Shown here in pieces: positions 1 to 7,495 of a DNA stretch of 35,732 bases (its first letter is position 1; each line of letters begins with the position of its first letter). The DNA lies in IMG/VR virus record IMGVR_UViG_3300034111_000256, positions 1-35,732 of that record; one strand, written 5' to 3'. A program made the position numbers and the translations under genes. Under the pieces are notes generated by a model. That model searched no databases. It saw only the letters and a list, made by a program, of their open reading frames with translations, and was not told where the DNA came from. The stretch comes from a virus.

Positions 1-460
1 GGCGTTGCGGGCTATGCGCTAAGTAAGCGCCGCGTAAAAGATCGCGGCCAAGTTTTGACTCTTCAACGCCAGCTTTAGCGGTAGCTTCGCGGCCTTCGGC
101 GGTCACTTTTTGCACTCGCGGATCCATTAATGCGCGTTCAGTAGCTGTCTGTGCCTGCGAATAGCCGGTGCTGGCTTTCTCAGCTTGGCCTCTGAGGCGC
201 GCTAAATATAGATTTCTTGCATAGTCAGGATCATATTGAAATGCCTGTTGCGCAAATCTTGGATCGTCAAAATTTGGCGTTATACCCCGCAATGCTTGCT
301 CTGCTTGCGCCTTGCGAGCATACTCATCCATCTGCATCTGCGCTAACTGTTGCTGTTGAGCGCGAGCGCCCATCATCTGGTATTGCGCCAGCATGTTCGT
401 AAAGTCAGTGGGCGTGTTCGCTAAAGCGTTGCGCGAAGCTATTGTGTAATCTACTGGCAT
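1..460 (-). CDS. N-terminal part of a large ejection-type virion protein (runs off the left edge)
   Basis: The frame starts with ATG two bases after the stop of the upstream gene and stays open to the window edge, giving 153 visible residues beginning MPVDYTIASRNALANTP. The segment is rich in Gln, Ala and Met (a QQQQ run near residues 36-40) and looks helical, as in proteins packed inside podovirus heads. If the window is a closed circle, the split last codon is completed by the first two minus-strand bases at the right edge (CTG). The frame then continues into the large ORF at 33256-35732 for about 978 residues in total. It follows the ejection-like gene at 463-1704, which suits an internal virion protein. 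No catalytic domain is recognised. The alternative is two unrelated partial genes in a window cut from a longer genome. Confidence 0.8.
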   Translation of the reverse strand, partial: MPVDYTIASRNALANTPTDFTNMLAQYQMMGARAQQQQLAQMQMDEYARKAQAEQALRGITPNFDDPRFAQQAFQYDPDYARNLYLARLRGQAEKASTGYSQAQTATERALMDPRVQKVTAEGREATAKAGVEESKLGRDLLRGAYLAHSPQR

Positions 461-462
461 AT

Positions 463-1704
463 TTAAGTCCTATAGGCTGTTGGCGCGCCTTGAAAACCAG
501 GGCTAAACCCAGCGGCATAAGATGGCATACCGTTTAGATAACCTGCTTGGTTAGCGTATATGGAAGATCTGCCTTGAGGCGCAAAACGATCAGCCATGCC
601 ATATGCCATCATAGCATTAACTGGCGTGTTAAGCGCGCTCTGTAACGCTGACGCGCCGCCCATGTAACCTGAAGCGCGGGCTTGGCCTACATTCTCAATA
701 GCCGAAGCATATGGGTTAGCTGCCGATAAAGCCGTCATTTGAGGACTTGCAAGCCCTGTATACGCGCCAGATATTGTGCCGCCAGCATTAGAAGCTAGAT
801 TACCGAGATTAGCTCCAGCCGTCGTTGCAGCCTGTCCTAAATTAGCGCCAGTATTAAATGCGCCTTGTCCAATGTTACCGCCTGTGGTCAGTGCAGCCTG
901 TCCTAGATTGGCTCCAGTCGTAAATCTATTACCGGCTAATTGATTGCCTGTAGTTCCTGCAAGTTGGGATACTGTGCCAGCGGCCCCTGCGCCTACGCCA
1001 GCAAGATTCTGAAGTCCTTGCGTCGCAGCGGCGCGATTAGCCATAAAGCGGTTGTATGCGTTACTGTATTCTTGGCTTGCTTCGCCTGCCCCAAAACGTG
1101 TGGCTGCTTTTAACGCTGCGCCCGACCCTGCTAATCCGCCCGACCGCGCAGCATTAAGCATTTGCTGTCGGCCTTGTTCCATACGAAACGCATAACCGGG
1201 ATCCATCTGAAGTTCTTGAAGCGTCGGTTGTTGCGTATATTCACCACCTTGACCAAAAAGCGATGCTAAACGATTAGTAGCCCCAGCGCCCGTAGTCGTA
1301 TAAGGCTCTTGAGCTGCTACGCCACGCCCATAAAACTCTCGACCTATATCTTCGCCTTGTTGGGCTTGGCCCAAAAGATCCGCGCGGCCCCTACCATAAT
1401 AATCTGTAAGCGCGCTCTCGCCGCGGCCATAATAATCTTGTATGTCCTGACGGCCTTTGCCATAAAACTCTCTTACGTCGCCAGTGCCTTTATCATAAAA
1501 TTCACGGCTTGCCGCTGCGCCTTTCTCGGCCATCTGGCGCGCTTGCTCAAGCGCTTGTTGTTGAGCGATATAACCCAACATGCCGCTTTGTTGAGCGGCT
1601 TGGGCCTGTGTGCCAGCCGCACGTTGTGAAGCCGCATAGCCAGCCCCGCTACTAAGCGCGCTTGCTGCGGTGCTTCCTAAAAGGGCTAGTGTGAACGGAT
1701 CCAT
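463..1704 (-). CDS. DNA-ejection/transfer-type internal virion protein
   Basis: A 413-residue Ala/Gly/Gln-rich protein. The central segment around residues 168-220 (DPGYAFRMEQGRQQML ... GGLAGSGAALKAA ... QEYSNAYNRF) is typical of phage proteins annotated as DNA transfer or injection proteins, which leave the capsid ahead of the genome. It carries two sets of 11-residue tandem repeats. One set starts REFY/QDYYGRG (residues 67-110, with another copy at 122-132). The other has the form TTGANLGQAAL (residues 262-305). An 11-residue period suits amphipathic helices that touch membrane. It lies directly before the large ejection-like gene, as gp7/gp20/gp16 cluster in P22. The exact equivalence to one of those proteins cannot be assigned from sequence alone. 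Confidence 0.75.
   Translation of the reverse strand: MDPFTLALLGSTAASALSSGAGYAASQRAAGTQAQAAQQSGMLGYIAQQQALEQARQMAEKGAAASREFYDKGTGDVREFYGKGRQDIQDYYGRGESALTDYYGRGRADLLGQAQQGEDIGREFYGRGVAAQEPYTTTGAGATNRLASLFGQGGEYTQQPTLQELQMDPGYAFRMEQGRQQMLNAARSGGLAGSGAALKAATRFGAGEASQEYSNAYNRFMANRAAATQGLQNLAGVGAGAAGTVSQLAGTTGNQLAGNRFTTGANLGQAALTTGGNIGQGAFNTGANLGQAATTAGANLGNLASNAGGTISGAYTGLASPQMTALSAANPYASAIENVGQARASGYMGGASALQSALNTPVNAMMAYGMADRFAPQGRSSIYANQAGYLNGMPSYAAGFSPGFQGAPTAYRT
790..921 (-). repeat. Four in-frame 33-bp repeats in the ejection-type gene
   Basis: Residues 262-305 form four 11-residue units: TTGANLGQAAL, TTGGNIGQGAF, NTGANLGQAAT and TAGANLGNLAS. They are degenerate at the DNA level, so they reflect protein periodicity rather than recent slippage. 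Confidence 0.8.
1375..1506 (-). repeat. Four in-frame 33-bp repeats (REFY/DYYGRG units)
   Basis: Residues 67-110 form four 11-residue units: REFYDKGTGDV, REFYGKGRQDI, QDYYGRGESAL and TDYYGRGRADL. A fifth copy (REFYGRGVAAQ) occurs 11 residues further on. The period matches the second repeat block of the same protein. Confidence 0.8.
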
Positions 1705-1718
1705 AATGCCTCTTTATA

Positions 1719-1985
1719 TCACGAGTTACTTAAAAATCTAACTGTTGGTGCCTGTGCTACCCCGACGACCTCATTACGGAAGGACTCAGTTGCCGCTGCG
1801 CCCTGCCGAACTTCTTTGGCGACCTCGATCTGAAGCATAGGTAGCGCTGCCACAGCGCAAACCCATTCGTCTACTTCTTTGCCCGTGTTGGGGTTTGTGC
1901 CCCGTAACAATGTGAACCACGCGCATTTTAACTGCACGCAGTCTTTCTTAATCAAAGGGCAAAAAGTTCCGTTTTTCAGTTCCAT
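1719..1985 (-). CDS. Small conserved phage protein with four cysteines
   Basis: An 88-residue protein of a type commonly seen next to phage tail genes; its function is not known. Cysteines at positions 9, 16, 21 and 43 could bind a metal, although a reducing-cytosol protein with free cysteines is equally possible. The ATG lies one base past the stop of the upstream fibre gene, behind a weak GAAGAA ribosome-binding site. It sits between the second fibre and the ejection proteins, so a minor virion or assembly role is plausible but unproven. Confidence 0.7.
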   Translation of the reverse strand: MELKNGTFCPLIKKDCVQLKCAWFTLLRGTNPNTGKEVDEWVCAVAALPMLQIEVAKEVRQGAAATESFRNEVVGVAQAPTVRFLSNS

Positions 1986-1986
1986 G

Positions 1987-3147
1987 TTAATTCTTCGTTG
2001 CGATGATTACGTCTACATACTGAACAGCAAGATTGATACTTGGTGCGCTGAAGCCGTGGCTGTGACCGCCGCTGCTGCCGGTATTGCCAATAGAAGTTGA
2101 TGCGCTCAAATTAGCATTTCCTGTGCCTGTGGTGCCTGTCTGATTACCAGTATATGAAGCGCCAACAGCAAGACCACCTGAACCACCAGCGACAATAACG
2201 CCGCCGAATGTATGAGTATGTCCGCTGTCTGATACCGATGTAGACGCGCTATGGTTATGTGAAGGTATATCAGCGGTCGTCAGTGTATAGCTGGCAACAG
2301 TGCCAGTGACAGCTTGAGACGCAAAAGCCGTTGTGAAAGCTACCGAACCGCCTGACGACGCTGCGCCAGATACGACGCGGAGCGCTTTGTTGTCGTGCGT
2401 GGTTGATTTCGTCCAGCCTGTCGGAGCGGTCGTTTGAGCAAACAACATCGCCGTGCCGGACGGTATATTCGCCCATGCGCCGGTAAAGCTAGTCGCCGTA
2501 ACAGATCCAGTAAAGGTAGATCCGCTAGAGTTAATAGTAAGCCGCGTTCCGGCGTTAGTCTTAACCGTAAAATTACGGTCGTCGCTTACATCAAATATAG
2601 AGTCTGTAGAATCCGCAGACATAACTGTTCGAGCCGTGCCGCCAGATGTCGAGATCTGAATAGCGCCGCCAGCTACGTCAATAGCGTTTGCGGGTGTTGC
2701 GGTGCCAATACCTACCTGACCTGTCGTGTCAACGACGAATGGCGATGAGTCAGGATCGGCTGAATCTTGAACTCTGATTGCAGCGCCAGCGCCCGTCTGC
2801 GTAACAAGAAGCGCAGGGCCGGAAGTGTTGGCCGAGATGGTGACGTTACTGGAAAAGACTGGCGACAGAGCCGTCGATGGCGCGGCGATATTATCGACCG
2901 TCCAGATTTCAGTGCCATTGGCGTCGGTTAGTTTAAACTTATAGTTGGCTGATGACAGCCAGATATTAGCTTCGCCACGGGAATCCAAAACAATAGGATT
3001 ACTGTTCGCCGTCGCTGCGGTCGAATCCGTATAGGTCGCTTGCGGCGTGGTCGTGCCAGCTTCATAAGTATAAAGAAAACCGCCAGCAAGCGGTATGCCT
3101 GCGGCGTCAATAAACTGAGCTTTTGCGGTTGGCGTTACGACGGCCAT
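1987..3147 (-). CDS. Tail fibre protein with collar-type C-terminus
   Basis: A 386-residue fibre. The N-terminal 90 residues (AQFIDAAGIPLAGGFLYTYEAGTTTP, quoted in part) match the conserved virion-attachment domain of many podovirus fibres. The middle (residues about 100-215) contains the short beta-helix-like pattern GQVGIGTATP seen in trimeric fibres. The C-terminal part is the phage collar/fibre-tip type: it begins PSGTAMLFAQTTAPTGWTKS and continues with a His-rich HNHSAS/GHTHTF segment, which in related tips coordinates metal along the trimer axis. It likely contacts the host surface. The start abuts the preceding stop, and AGGTG upstream of the ATG acts as ribosome-binding site. A second, larger fibre is encoded at 9891-13100. 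Confidence 0.85.
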   Translation of the reverse strand: MAVVTPTAKAQFIDAAGIPLAGGFLYTYEAGTTTPQATYTDSTAATANSNPIVLDSRGEANIWLSSANYKFKLTDANGTEIWTVDNIAAPSTALSPVFSSNVTISANTSGPALLVTQTGAGAAIRVQDSADPDSSPFVVDTTGQVGIGTATPANAIDVAGGAIQISTSGGTARTVMSADSTDSIFDVSDDRNFTVKTNAGTRLTINSSGSTFTGSVTATSFTGAWANIPSGTAMLFAQTTAPTGWTKSTTHDNKALRVVSGAASSGGSVAFTTAFASQAVTGTVASYTLTTADIPSHNHSASTSVSDSGHTHTFGGVIVAGGSGGLAVGASYTGNQTGTTGTGNANLSASTSIGNTGSSGGHSHGFSAPSINLAVQYVDVIIATKN

Positions 3148-3732
3148 TTAGACACCTACAGAACTTGTTACGGTCAGATTGACCGAGGGGATGGCGGGAA
3201 CAGGACTGGATGCGGCAACTGCGGACAATCTAACACCTGTGTTGTCCGTTGACCACATAATCTCAAAGTAATCGCCTGCGGTGAGGTTTATCACGAAATT
3301 TCGCGCAGCGACAGCGGCAGCGGTAGAACTTGCCGCAACCAGAATTTTAGCGGCTGAAGTAGAAGTAGTGCCATTAACGCGAAGCCAGGTATAAATGTTC
3401 TGCGCCGTGACGGCAGTATTGCTAAGTTGCGCTGTGAACTGGATGTTATAGGTAGCTGTATTATCTACAAAAATCTGTGACGTTGTTGTGCCAACATAAA
3501 CACCATAATTAGATACTGTAGTGTCAAACGTCATGCCGTAGCCGGTATTAATCGCCGCTGCCGTTTGCGTTGCAGAGCTAGAAAAAGAGCCATATCGCCG
3601 CCCCGCTTCGAGGGCAATGTAGGTATTAAAGAACCAACGATACCACGGGCGATTAACGAATCCCGTATTGTCGTCGTTCATTTTAACGCGCGCCGCAGGG
3701 ACTTGTGTGTTGTTATCGACCAGATTAGGCAT
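3148..3732 (-). CDS. Virion protein with a predicted C1q/TNF-like jelly-roll C-terminus
   Basis: A 194-residue protein. The first 40 residues (NRPWYRWFFNTYIALEAG) resemble a short virion-anchoring region. The rest is beta-rich, with the order TQTAA...TFDTT, YNIQFTAQLSN, WLRVNGTTS, NFVINLTAGDYFEIMWS, IPSVNLTVT. That pattern is typical of C1q-like jelly rolls found in phage virion proteins. Such domains form trimers and often decorate tails or bind ligands. It overlaps the gp10-like gene by 8 bases and abuts the fibre gene, so it belongs to the tail group. The fold is inferred from pattern only. Confidence 0.7.
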   Translation of the reverse strand: MPNLVDNNTQVPAARVKMNDDNTGFVNRPWYRWFFNTYIALEAGRRYGSFSSSATQTAAAINTGYGMTFDTTVSNYGVYVGTTTSQIFVDNTATYNIQFTAQLSNTAVTAQNIYTWLRVNGTTSTSAAKILVAASSTAAAVAARNFVINLTAGDYFEIMWSTDNTGVRLSAVAASSPVPAIPSVNLTVTSSVGV

Positions 3733-5506
3733 TGGTCGGACTCGCGTGCAACTCAGCGCCCATGATCGCTATCTGCACAGGATCCGTGCCGGAGATCTCA
3801 TAAACTCTATCGCGCAACTTGAGCGTCATGCCGAGCCGACGCCAGATCGTGCGGTAGCCCGTTTGGCCGATCTGACCCATAGACTTCCAGTGCTCATTCG
3901 ACCATGTGTGACCGCCATCATCAGACCAGCGCAGCATGACCTGCGGATCAGCGCCGATGGTGATCGTGTATTGAGCGTAGTCGCGGATCTTTAAAGCAGA
4001 CCCAGCGCGGTCAAGAATAAAATCGTGTGCGCGATCATAAATATAAATAATATCATTGACTTCCGCCTGACTATACCCTGAAATCCCCACACCGGCCTGA
4101 CAATCAAGCTGAAGACTATGTTGCGCCGAACGGTTTAAATCGTTCTGACCTGTTGGCAGAGCACGCCATGAGCGCAACCATTTTTGCGTCGTGCCAGCCT
4201 CAGAGTAGACAGTCGGATCATAGGCAAATATCTCGCCTGTGCGGTAGTCGCCGATAACGATCTCGTTGTTGTAGTTCATCTGACAATTACCGCGAGTGCG
4301 GGTAAATGCGTTATTTTCCCAACCAGCGCGCTCATGCCATGCGCCAGTCGCCACGTCATAGACCCATGTCGTGTTAGCGTTCGGGAAGTTCAAAACGTAA
4401 AAACTATGGCCGTCTTGCTGATAGGTATATCCTACAGCGTCGGCTAGTGTTGAGTATTGTTGGATCTGCCACTCAACCGCATGGGTCGAGACGCGCTCGC
4501 CAGAGTAGCCTTTTGAACGGTAGACGATACCATTACCGCGCGCGTCAGTGCCAAGCCAGAATAGGCCGTTGTCGAGCTTGGCGACTGAATAAGCCGCAAG
4601 ACAACCTATTTCGTTAAATGCGCCTTGGATACGCGCTAACGGAAAATCGGGCAAACCGGCGTCATACCAGACTTCGACTGAGTTTGTTCCAAATAGCCAT
4701 ACTTCGCGATGGTCTACGATTAGCGTAACAAGATTGTCTGGCGAACCTTCAGCGCTGGCGAAGTAAAGTGGATCGACCGTCGTGCTTGTTGAATCCAAAA
4801 CCCAGAAAATCTGACTGTCTGGTTGGTTATAGACAAACCAACCATCCAGAAATCCGCATCCGACAGCGCCTGCGAAGGGCGAAGTAAGCTGCGTTAAGAA
4901 AGGTGTAAAGGTCAGCGTGACGCCAGTATTGGTAGCCGTAGCTGCGGCAGACAACACGAATGTCGTGGGGTTGGTTACGCTGGCTACCGTTGCGCCGGTT
5001 GGGATACCTGTGCCGGACACTGGCTGACCAGGGTAAAGATATGTTGTATCGCCGCCCGATACGGTCGTGCTTGCGTTCGTGGTATTAAAGGGCAGCTCTT
5101 GATAGGTGCTATTATAAATGTAGCCGTTCGTTCCGGCGGCAATAAACATCTGCCGACCATTGTCGGTCATGTTGACTTGACTTGATCCTGAGACGGTTCC
5201 TATCGCGGTATAGTTCCAGTCAGAATCAATACGGTATAGGGTCGTGGCTGATACCGCATAGCCATAGGATGTCGTTGCTGATTCGCCTGGGGCTGGGTCT
5301 ATCGTGTCGCTTGTAAACGTCCAAAGTCCACGAACCGGCCCTGCGCCTAATGTCTGAAGAAAGCGCAGTCCTGGCGCGCGTTGTAACCAAGCAGCCTGCT
5401 TACCGCCTTCAGGCACAACTTCAGGGAACAGGTTAACCATGCGGTTGTCAGCCGCATTTGGGCTGCGGGTGACATAACTAGAGCCAAGAATAGGCGTTGC
5501 GACCAT
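3725..5506 (-). CDS. P22 gp10-like tail hub / packaged-DNA stabilisation protein
   Basis: A 593-residue protein of the P22 gp10 family, which closes the portal vertex after packaging and holds the spikes. The N-terminus (residues 11-60, RSPNAADNRMVNLFPEVVPE then APGLRFLQTLG), the central FGTNSVEVWYDAG and the C-terminal VMLRWSDDGGHTWSNEHW followed by a GYRTIWRRLG segment all fit this beta-propeller family. P22 gp10 has 472 residues. Part of the extra length is an inserted segment near residues 141-201 with the phage Ig-like or adhesive pattern VSGTGIPTGATVASV. Its start overlaps the gp4-like stop as TGATG, so the two are probably coupled. Confidence in the family is high. Confidence 0.88.
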   Translation of the reverse strand: MVATPILGSSYVTRSPNAADNRMVNLFPEVVPEGGKQAAWLQRAPGLRFLQTLGAGPVRGLWTFTSDTIDPAPGESATTSYGYAVSATTLYRIDSDWNYTAIGTVSGSSQVNMTDNGRQMFIAAGTNGYIYNSTYQELPFNTTNASTTVSGGDTTYLYPGQPVSGTGIPTGATVASVTNPTTFVLSAAATATNTGVTLTFTPFLTQLTSPFAGAVGCGFLDGWFVYNQPDSQIFWVLDSTSTTVDPLYFASAEGSPDNLVTLIVDHREVWLFGTNSVEVWYDAGLPDFPLARIQGAFNEIGCLAAYSVAKLDNGLFWLGTDARGNGIVYRSKGYSGERVSTHAVEWQIQQYSTLADAVGYTYQQDGHSFYVLNFPNANTTWVYDVATGAWHERAGWENNAFTRTRGNCQMNYNNEIVIGDYRTGEIFAYDPTVYSEAGTTQKWLRSWRALPTGQNDLNRSAQHSLQLDCQAGVGISGYSQAEVNDIIYIYDRAHDFILDRAGSALKIRDYAQYTITIGADPQVMLRWSDDGGHTWSNEHWKSMGQIGQTGYRTIWRRLGMTLKLRDRVYEISGTDPVQIAIMGAELHASPTNA

Positions 5507-6222
5507 CAGTAGTTGCCCGCATAGATGTTATAGCGCTGACGTGTGCCGACAATGCTGTAAGGCAGAGCCATGATGTCGTCAGGGTTATTGATGCGCTTCA
5601 GATTGCGCTTGCTATACATGGCGATCCGGCTGACCGTAGGCGATGGCTCGACGCCAAACTCAGGGGCCAGCTCGCAAGCCAGATTGTAGCGGAACGCCCG
5701 CAGATACCCAGGCGGGAAAAGGATCGCCGTTGCTAGATTAGCAGGCTGCGATAGCTTTTCGACTGAAATGAAATGCCATTCTAACAGTCTTAAAGGGACT
5801 GGATAGATGACCATATCAATGTTTGGATAGGTCATATTGGTGAATATGACCTGTGGGTAAGTAGACGTTACGGTCTTAACCGCAATGCCGTCATACTGTT
5901 GCTGATTGATAAATTTAATGCCGTAAGAGACGTTAGTCTGTGGATCGCGGAAGTAAGTCGCGTCATCCAGCAATACAGGACGTAAACCCACAAAGTCGCC
6001 GGTCGGCCCCAGCGTGCGGTTGCGCTCGCCTGACGGCCAATTGAATACTTGATCTTGAGTTGAGAACACCGACAATCGTTCGGTATTCCAACTGTCGATC
6101 ATCTGGTTCAGAGCAAATAGCGCGTCATTCGCTGTCTCGGACGAGGGCGTTTCGCCTTCGGCTAACACTCCGAGGAGCCTCAACGCTCCCACTATCTGAT
6201 CGTAGCAACTGTATGTCGTCAT
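5506..6222 (-). CDS. P22 gp4-like head-tail adaptor protein
   Basis: This 238-residue protein sits before the gp10-like gene, as in P22, where gp4 binds the portal ring and receives gp10. The stretch AYDQ-like YDQIVGALRLLGVLAEGE, then DALFALNQMIDSWNTERL, is the helical core of this family; a beta-rich middle and YLRAFRYNLACELAPEFG follow. I place the start at the ATG encoding MTTYSCYDQ because GGGAGAGG lies 10 bases upstream. A longer in-frame version would start 30 bases earlier, inside the preceding gene. Even with the shorter start, the first 98 bases overlap the upstream small gene in another frame. Confidence 0.85.
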   Translation of the reverse strand: MTTYSCYDQIVGALRLLGVLAEGETPSSETANDALFALNQMIDSWNTERLSVFSTQDQVFNWPSGERNRTLGPTGDFVGLRPVLLDDATYFRDPQTNVSYGIKFINQQQYDGIAVKTVTSTYPQVIFTNMTYPNIDMVIYPVPLRLLEWHFISVEKLSQPANLATAILFPPGYLRAFRYNLACELAPEFGVEPSPTVSRIAMYSKRNLKRINNPDDIMALPYSIVGTRQRYNIYAGNY

Positions 6223-6328
6223 TTGGGTCGAACCTCTCCCAGCCGTTCTCAATATCGGCTTCGGCCTCTAGGTCGAGACACGCCACTTTAACCCCATGTT
6301 CGGGGTGTTTCAAATAAATAACAGCCAT
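6125..6328 (-). CDS. Small conserved phage protein overlapping the gp4-like gene
   Basis: A 67-residue protein. Its first 38 residues (MAVIYLKHPEHGVKVACLDL, then EAEADIENGWERFDP) are of a type common in phage head modules: a short beta-alpha unit ending in NGW and a hydrophobic strand. The last 29 residues lie entirely over the start of the gp4-like gene in another frame and look like read-through sequence, so the functional part is probably the N-terminal half. No function is known. It follows a hairpin that separates it from the decoration-like gene. Confidence 0.65.
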   Translation of the reverse strand: MAVIYLKHPEHGVKVACLDLEAEADIENGWERFDPNDDIQLLRSDSGSVEAPRSVSRRRNALVRDSE

Positions 6329-6350
6329 TGGTTACTTTCTAAAGAAATAC

Positions 6351-6368
6351 AGCGGCCCGTAGGCCGCT
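6351..6368 (-). terminator. Hairpin with cUACGg tetraloop, terminator-like
   Basis: Read on the minus strand, a perfect 7-bp stem AGCGGCC/GGCCGCT encloses the loop TACG closed by C-G, the classic UNCG super-stable tetraloop. GTATTTCTTT follows. The weak U tract suggests partial termination or an mRNA-stabilising end between the gene at 6374-6913 and its downstream neighbour. Confidence 0.65.
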
Positions 6369-6373
6369 ATATA

Positions 6374-6913
6374 TTAAGATACCGAAAATTCCAGATTATA
6401 AACAGGGAATGTAACGGTGTTAGCAAGCGTTCCAGAAACCGTCGCGCGGATACGCAAACGATCACCATCAGCAACAACCAGATTGGCTGCGGTGCCGTTG
6501 AGCGTCAGTGTGCGTTTGCCATTAGCAACAATCGCTGAACCGCCCGTTGCTTTGGTCGTGTTAGCGTCAGTAGCCGCCAACATAGCCGCTGAACCAGCGC
6601 CAGCCTGACCAAGATTGGTAATGCTGAACGTGATGTAGTTCGTGTCACTAGTAGCCAGAGCGTCTACGCCAGAAAAGAGCGCCGTAGTAAGAACACCCGC
6701 AGAGGCCACGATGACAAAAACATCGTTGGTTCCGCCGGTGGTCGTAGCAATCGTCGCGCCTTGCTGACTCTCAGAATAGCCGCTGTAGATATTAGAGAGA
6801 ACTTTGGTTGTAGAGTCCAGCGTCGCTCCAGTGATCGTCGCGCCCGTAATGGTTGTGCCAGCTACGAGTTCAGGATCAGAAAAAGCAACACCAACTGCTT
6901 TGGTGTTTGGCAT
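6374..6913 (-). CDS. Beta-rich head protein, possible decoration protein
   Basis: A 179-residue protein dominated by Thr, Ala, Gly and Val with regular short strands (TTITGATITGATLDSTTKV, then ITFSITNLGQAGAGSAAML). There are no Cys or Trp residues. It is the second of two similar-sized beta-rich genes after the capsid gene, both bounded by hairpins, a place where head decoration or other abundant virion proteins are usually encoded. No specific family is recognised, so decoration is an inference from position and composition. Confidence 0.65.
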   Translation of the reverse strand: MPNTKAVGVAFSDPELVAGTTITGATITGATLDSTTKVLSNIYSGYSESQQGATIATTTGGTNDVFVIVASAGVLTTALFSGVDALATSDTNYITFSITNLGQAGAGSAAMLAATDANTTKATGGSAIVANGKRTLTLNGTAANLVVADGDRLRIRATVSGTLANTVTFPVYNLEFSVS

Positions 6914-6926
6914 GGAGATGTCCTCT

Positions 6927-6950
6927 AAAAAAGAGTGGGCTTGCGCCCAC
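6927..6950 (-). terminator. Intrinsic terminator with GNRA loop
   Basis: On the minus strand a perfect 6-bp stem GTGGGC/GCCCAC encloses GCAA, a GNRA tetraloop closed by C-G, and is followed by TCTTTTTT. This is a convincing rho-independent terminator just past the gene at 6956-7441. Incomplete termination would give a step in expression, since the next gene on the same strand starts only 14 bases further on. Confidence 0.8.
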
Positions 6951-6955
6951 CCTAG

Positions 6956-7441
6956 TTATGCGATGCGGTAGATCGAGTATGCAGCCGTGCCGGTTTTACG
7001 GAAGCGGAACGTAGCCGATGCTGGGTTTGTTGGGGCCGCAGCGGCTGCGTCAACAACAATAGCCTGACCAACAATCGAATTGCCCGTGCCAGCGCCGAAC
7101 GTCACATCATTCGCGGCGTTGTCGCCAAGATTGATGATATGAACGTCAAAGCCTGAATTGACTTTGAGGCTAGGGAAAGCCGCATCAATCAACGCGCCTG
7201 TTGGGAACGTGTAGGTGCCAGCGTCCGTGCCGCCAGAATCAACGGTAATGATGCCGTTGGCAAGGTTGTCAACGGTAACCGTGACCGTAGCGCCCGTAAG
7301 AGCGGAAGGCGCAGGCTGCGCGAAGATAAGAGGCTCAGTTAGATTGCCTGCCGAAAACTGATAGCCGCCTGTGCCCTGCGGAATAGCGCCGTAAGGGCCA
7401 AACGTCTCAAGCGGATAAGCCGCGTTCTGAGTAGTTGTCAT
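6956..7441 (-). CDS. Beta-rich head protein downstream of capsid
   Basis: A 161-residue protein immediately downstream of the capsid gene. It has an extended N-terminal arm (residues 1-35, TFGPYGAIPQGTGGYQFSAG), then alternating hydrophobic strands with Thr, Val, Asn and Gly (GATVTVTVDNLANGIITVDS). A C-terminal strand pair follows (ATFRFRKTGTAAYSIYRIA). This resembles small head-fibre or decoration proteins, but no defined family is recognised. Hairpins lie on both sides of the gene, so it probably forms its own abundant transcript segment. Confidence 0.65.
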   Translation of the reverse strand: MTTTQNAAYPLETFGPYGAIPQGTGGYQFSAGNLTEPLIFAQPAPSALTGATVTVTVDNLANGIITVDSGGTDAGTYTFPTGALIDAAFPSLKVNSGFDVHIINLGDNAANDVTFGAGTGNSIVGQAIVVDAAAAAPTNPASATFRFRKTGTAAYSIYRIA

Positions 7442-7463
7442 GGGTTAAACTCCAAGAATGATG

Positions 7464-7487
7464 AGAAAAGGACGGCCCCGTAGGGCC
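7464..7487 (-). terminator. Hairpin with cUACGg tetraloop after the capsid gene
   Basis: On the minus strand the stem GGCCC/GGGCC encloses TACG, again a C-G-closed UNCG-type loop, followed by GTCCTTTTCTC. The stem is short and the U tract imperfect, so partial termination or 3' protection of the capsid mRNA is more likely than full termination. Confidence 0.55.
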
Positions 7488-7495
7488 ATCGCTTA

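Noticed and set aside
217-402. 61-residue plus-strand frame at the left edge
   Set aside because: It is opposite the ejection-type protein, whose minus frame is open to the edge and starts next to the preceding stop.
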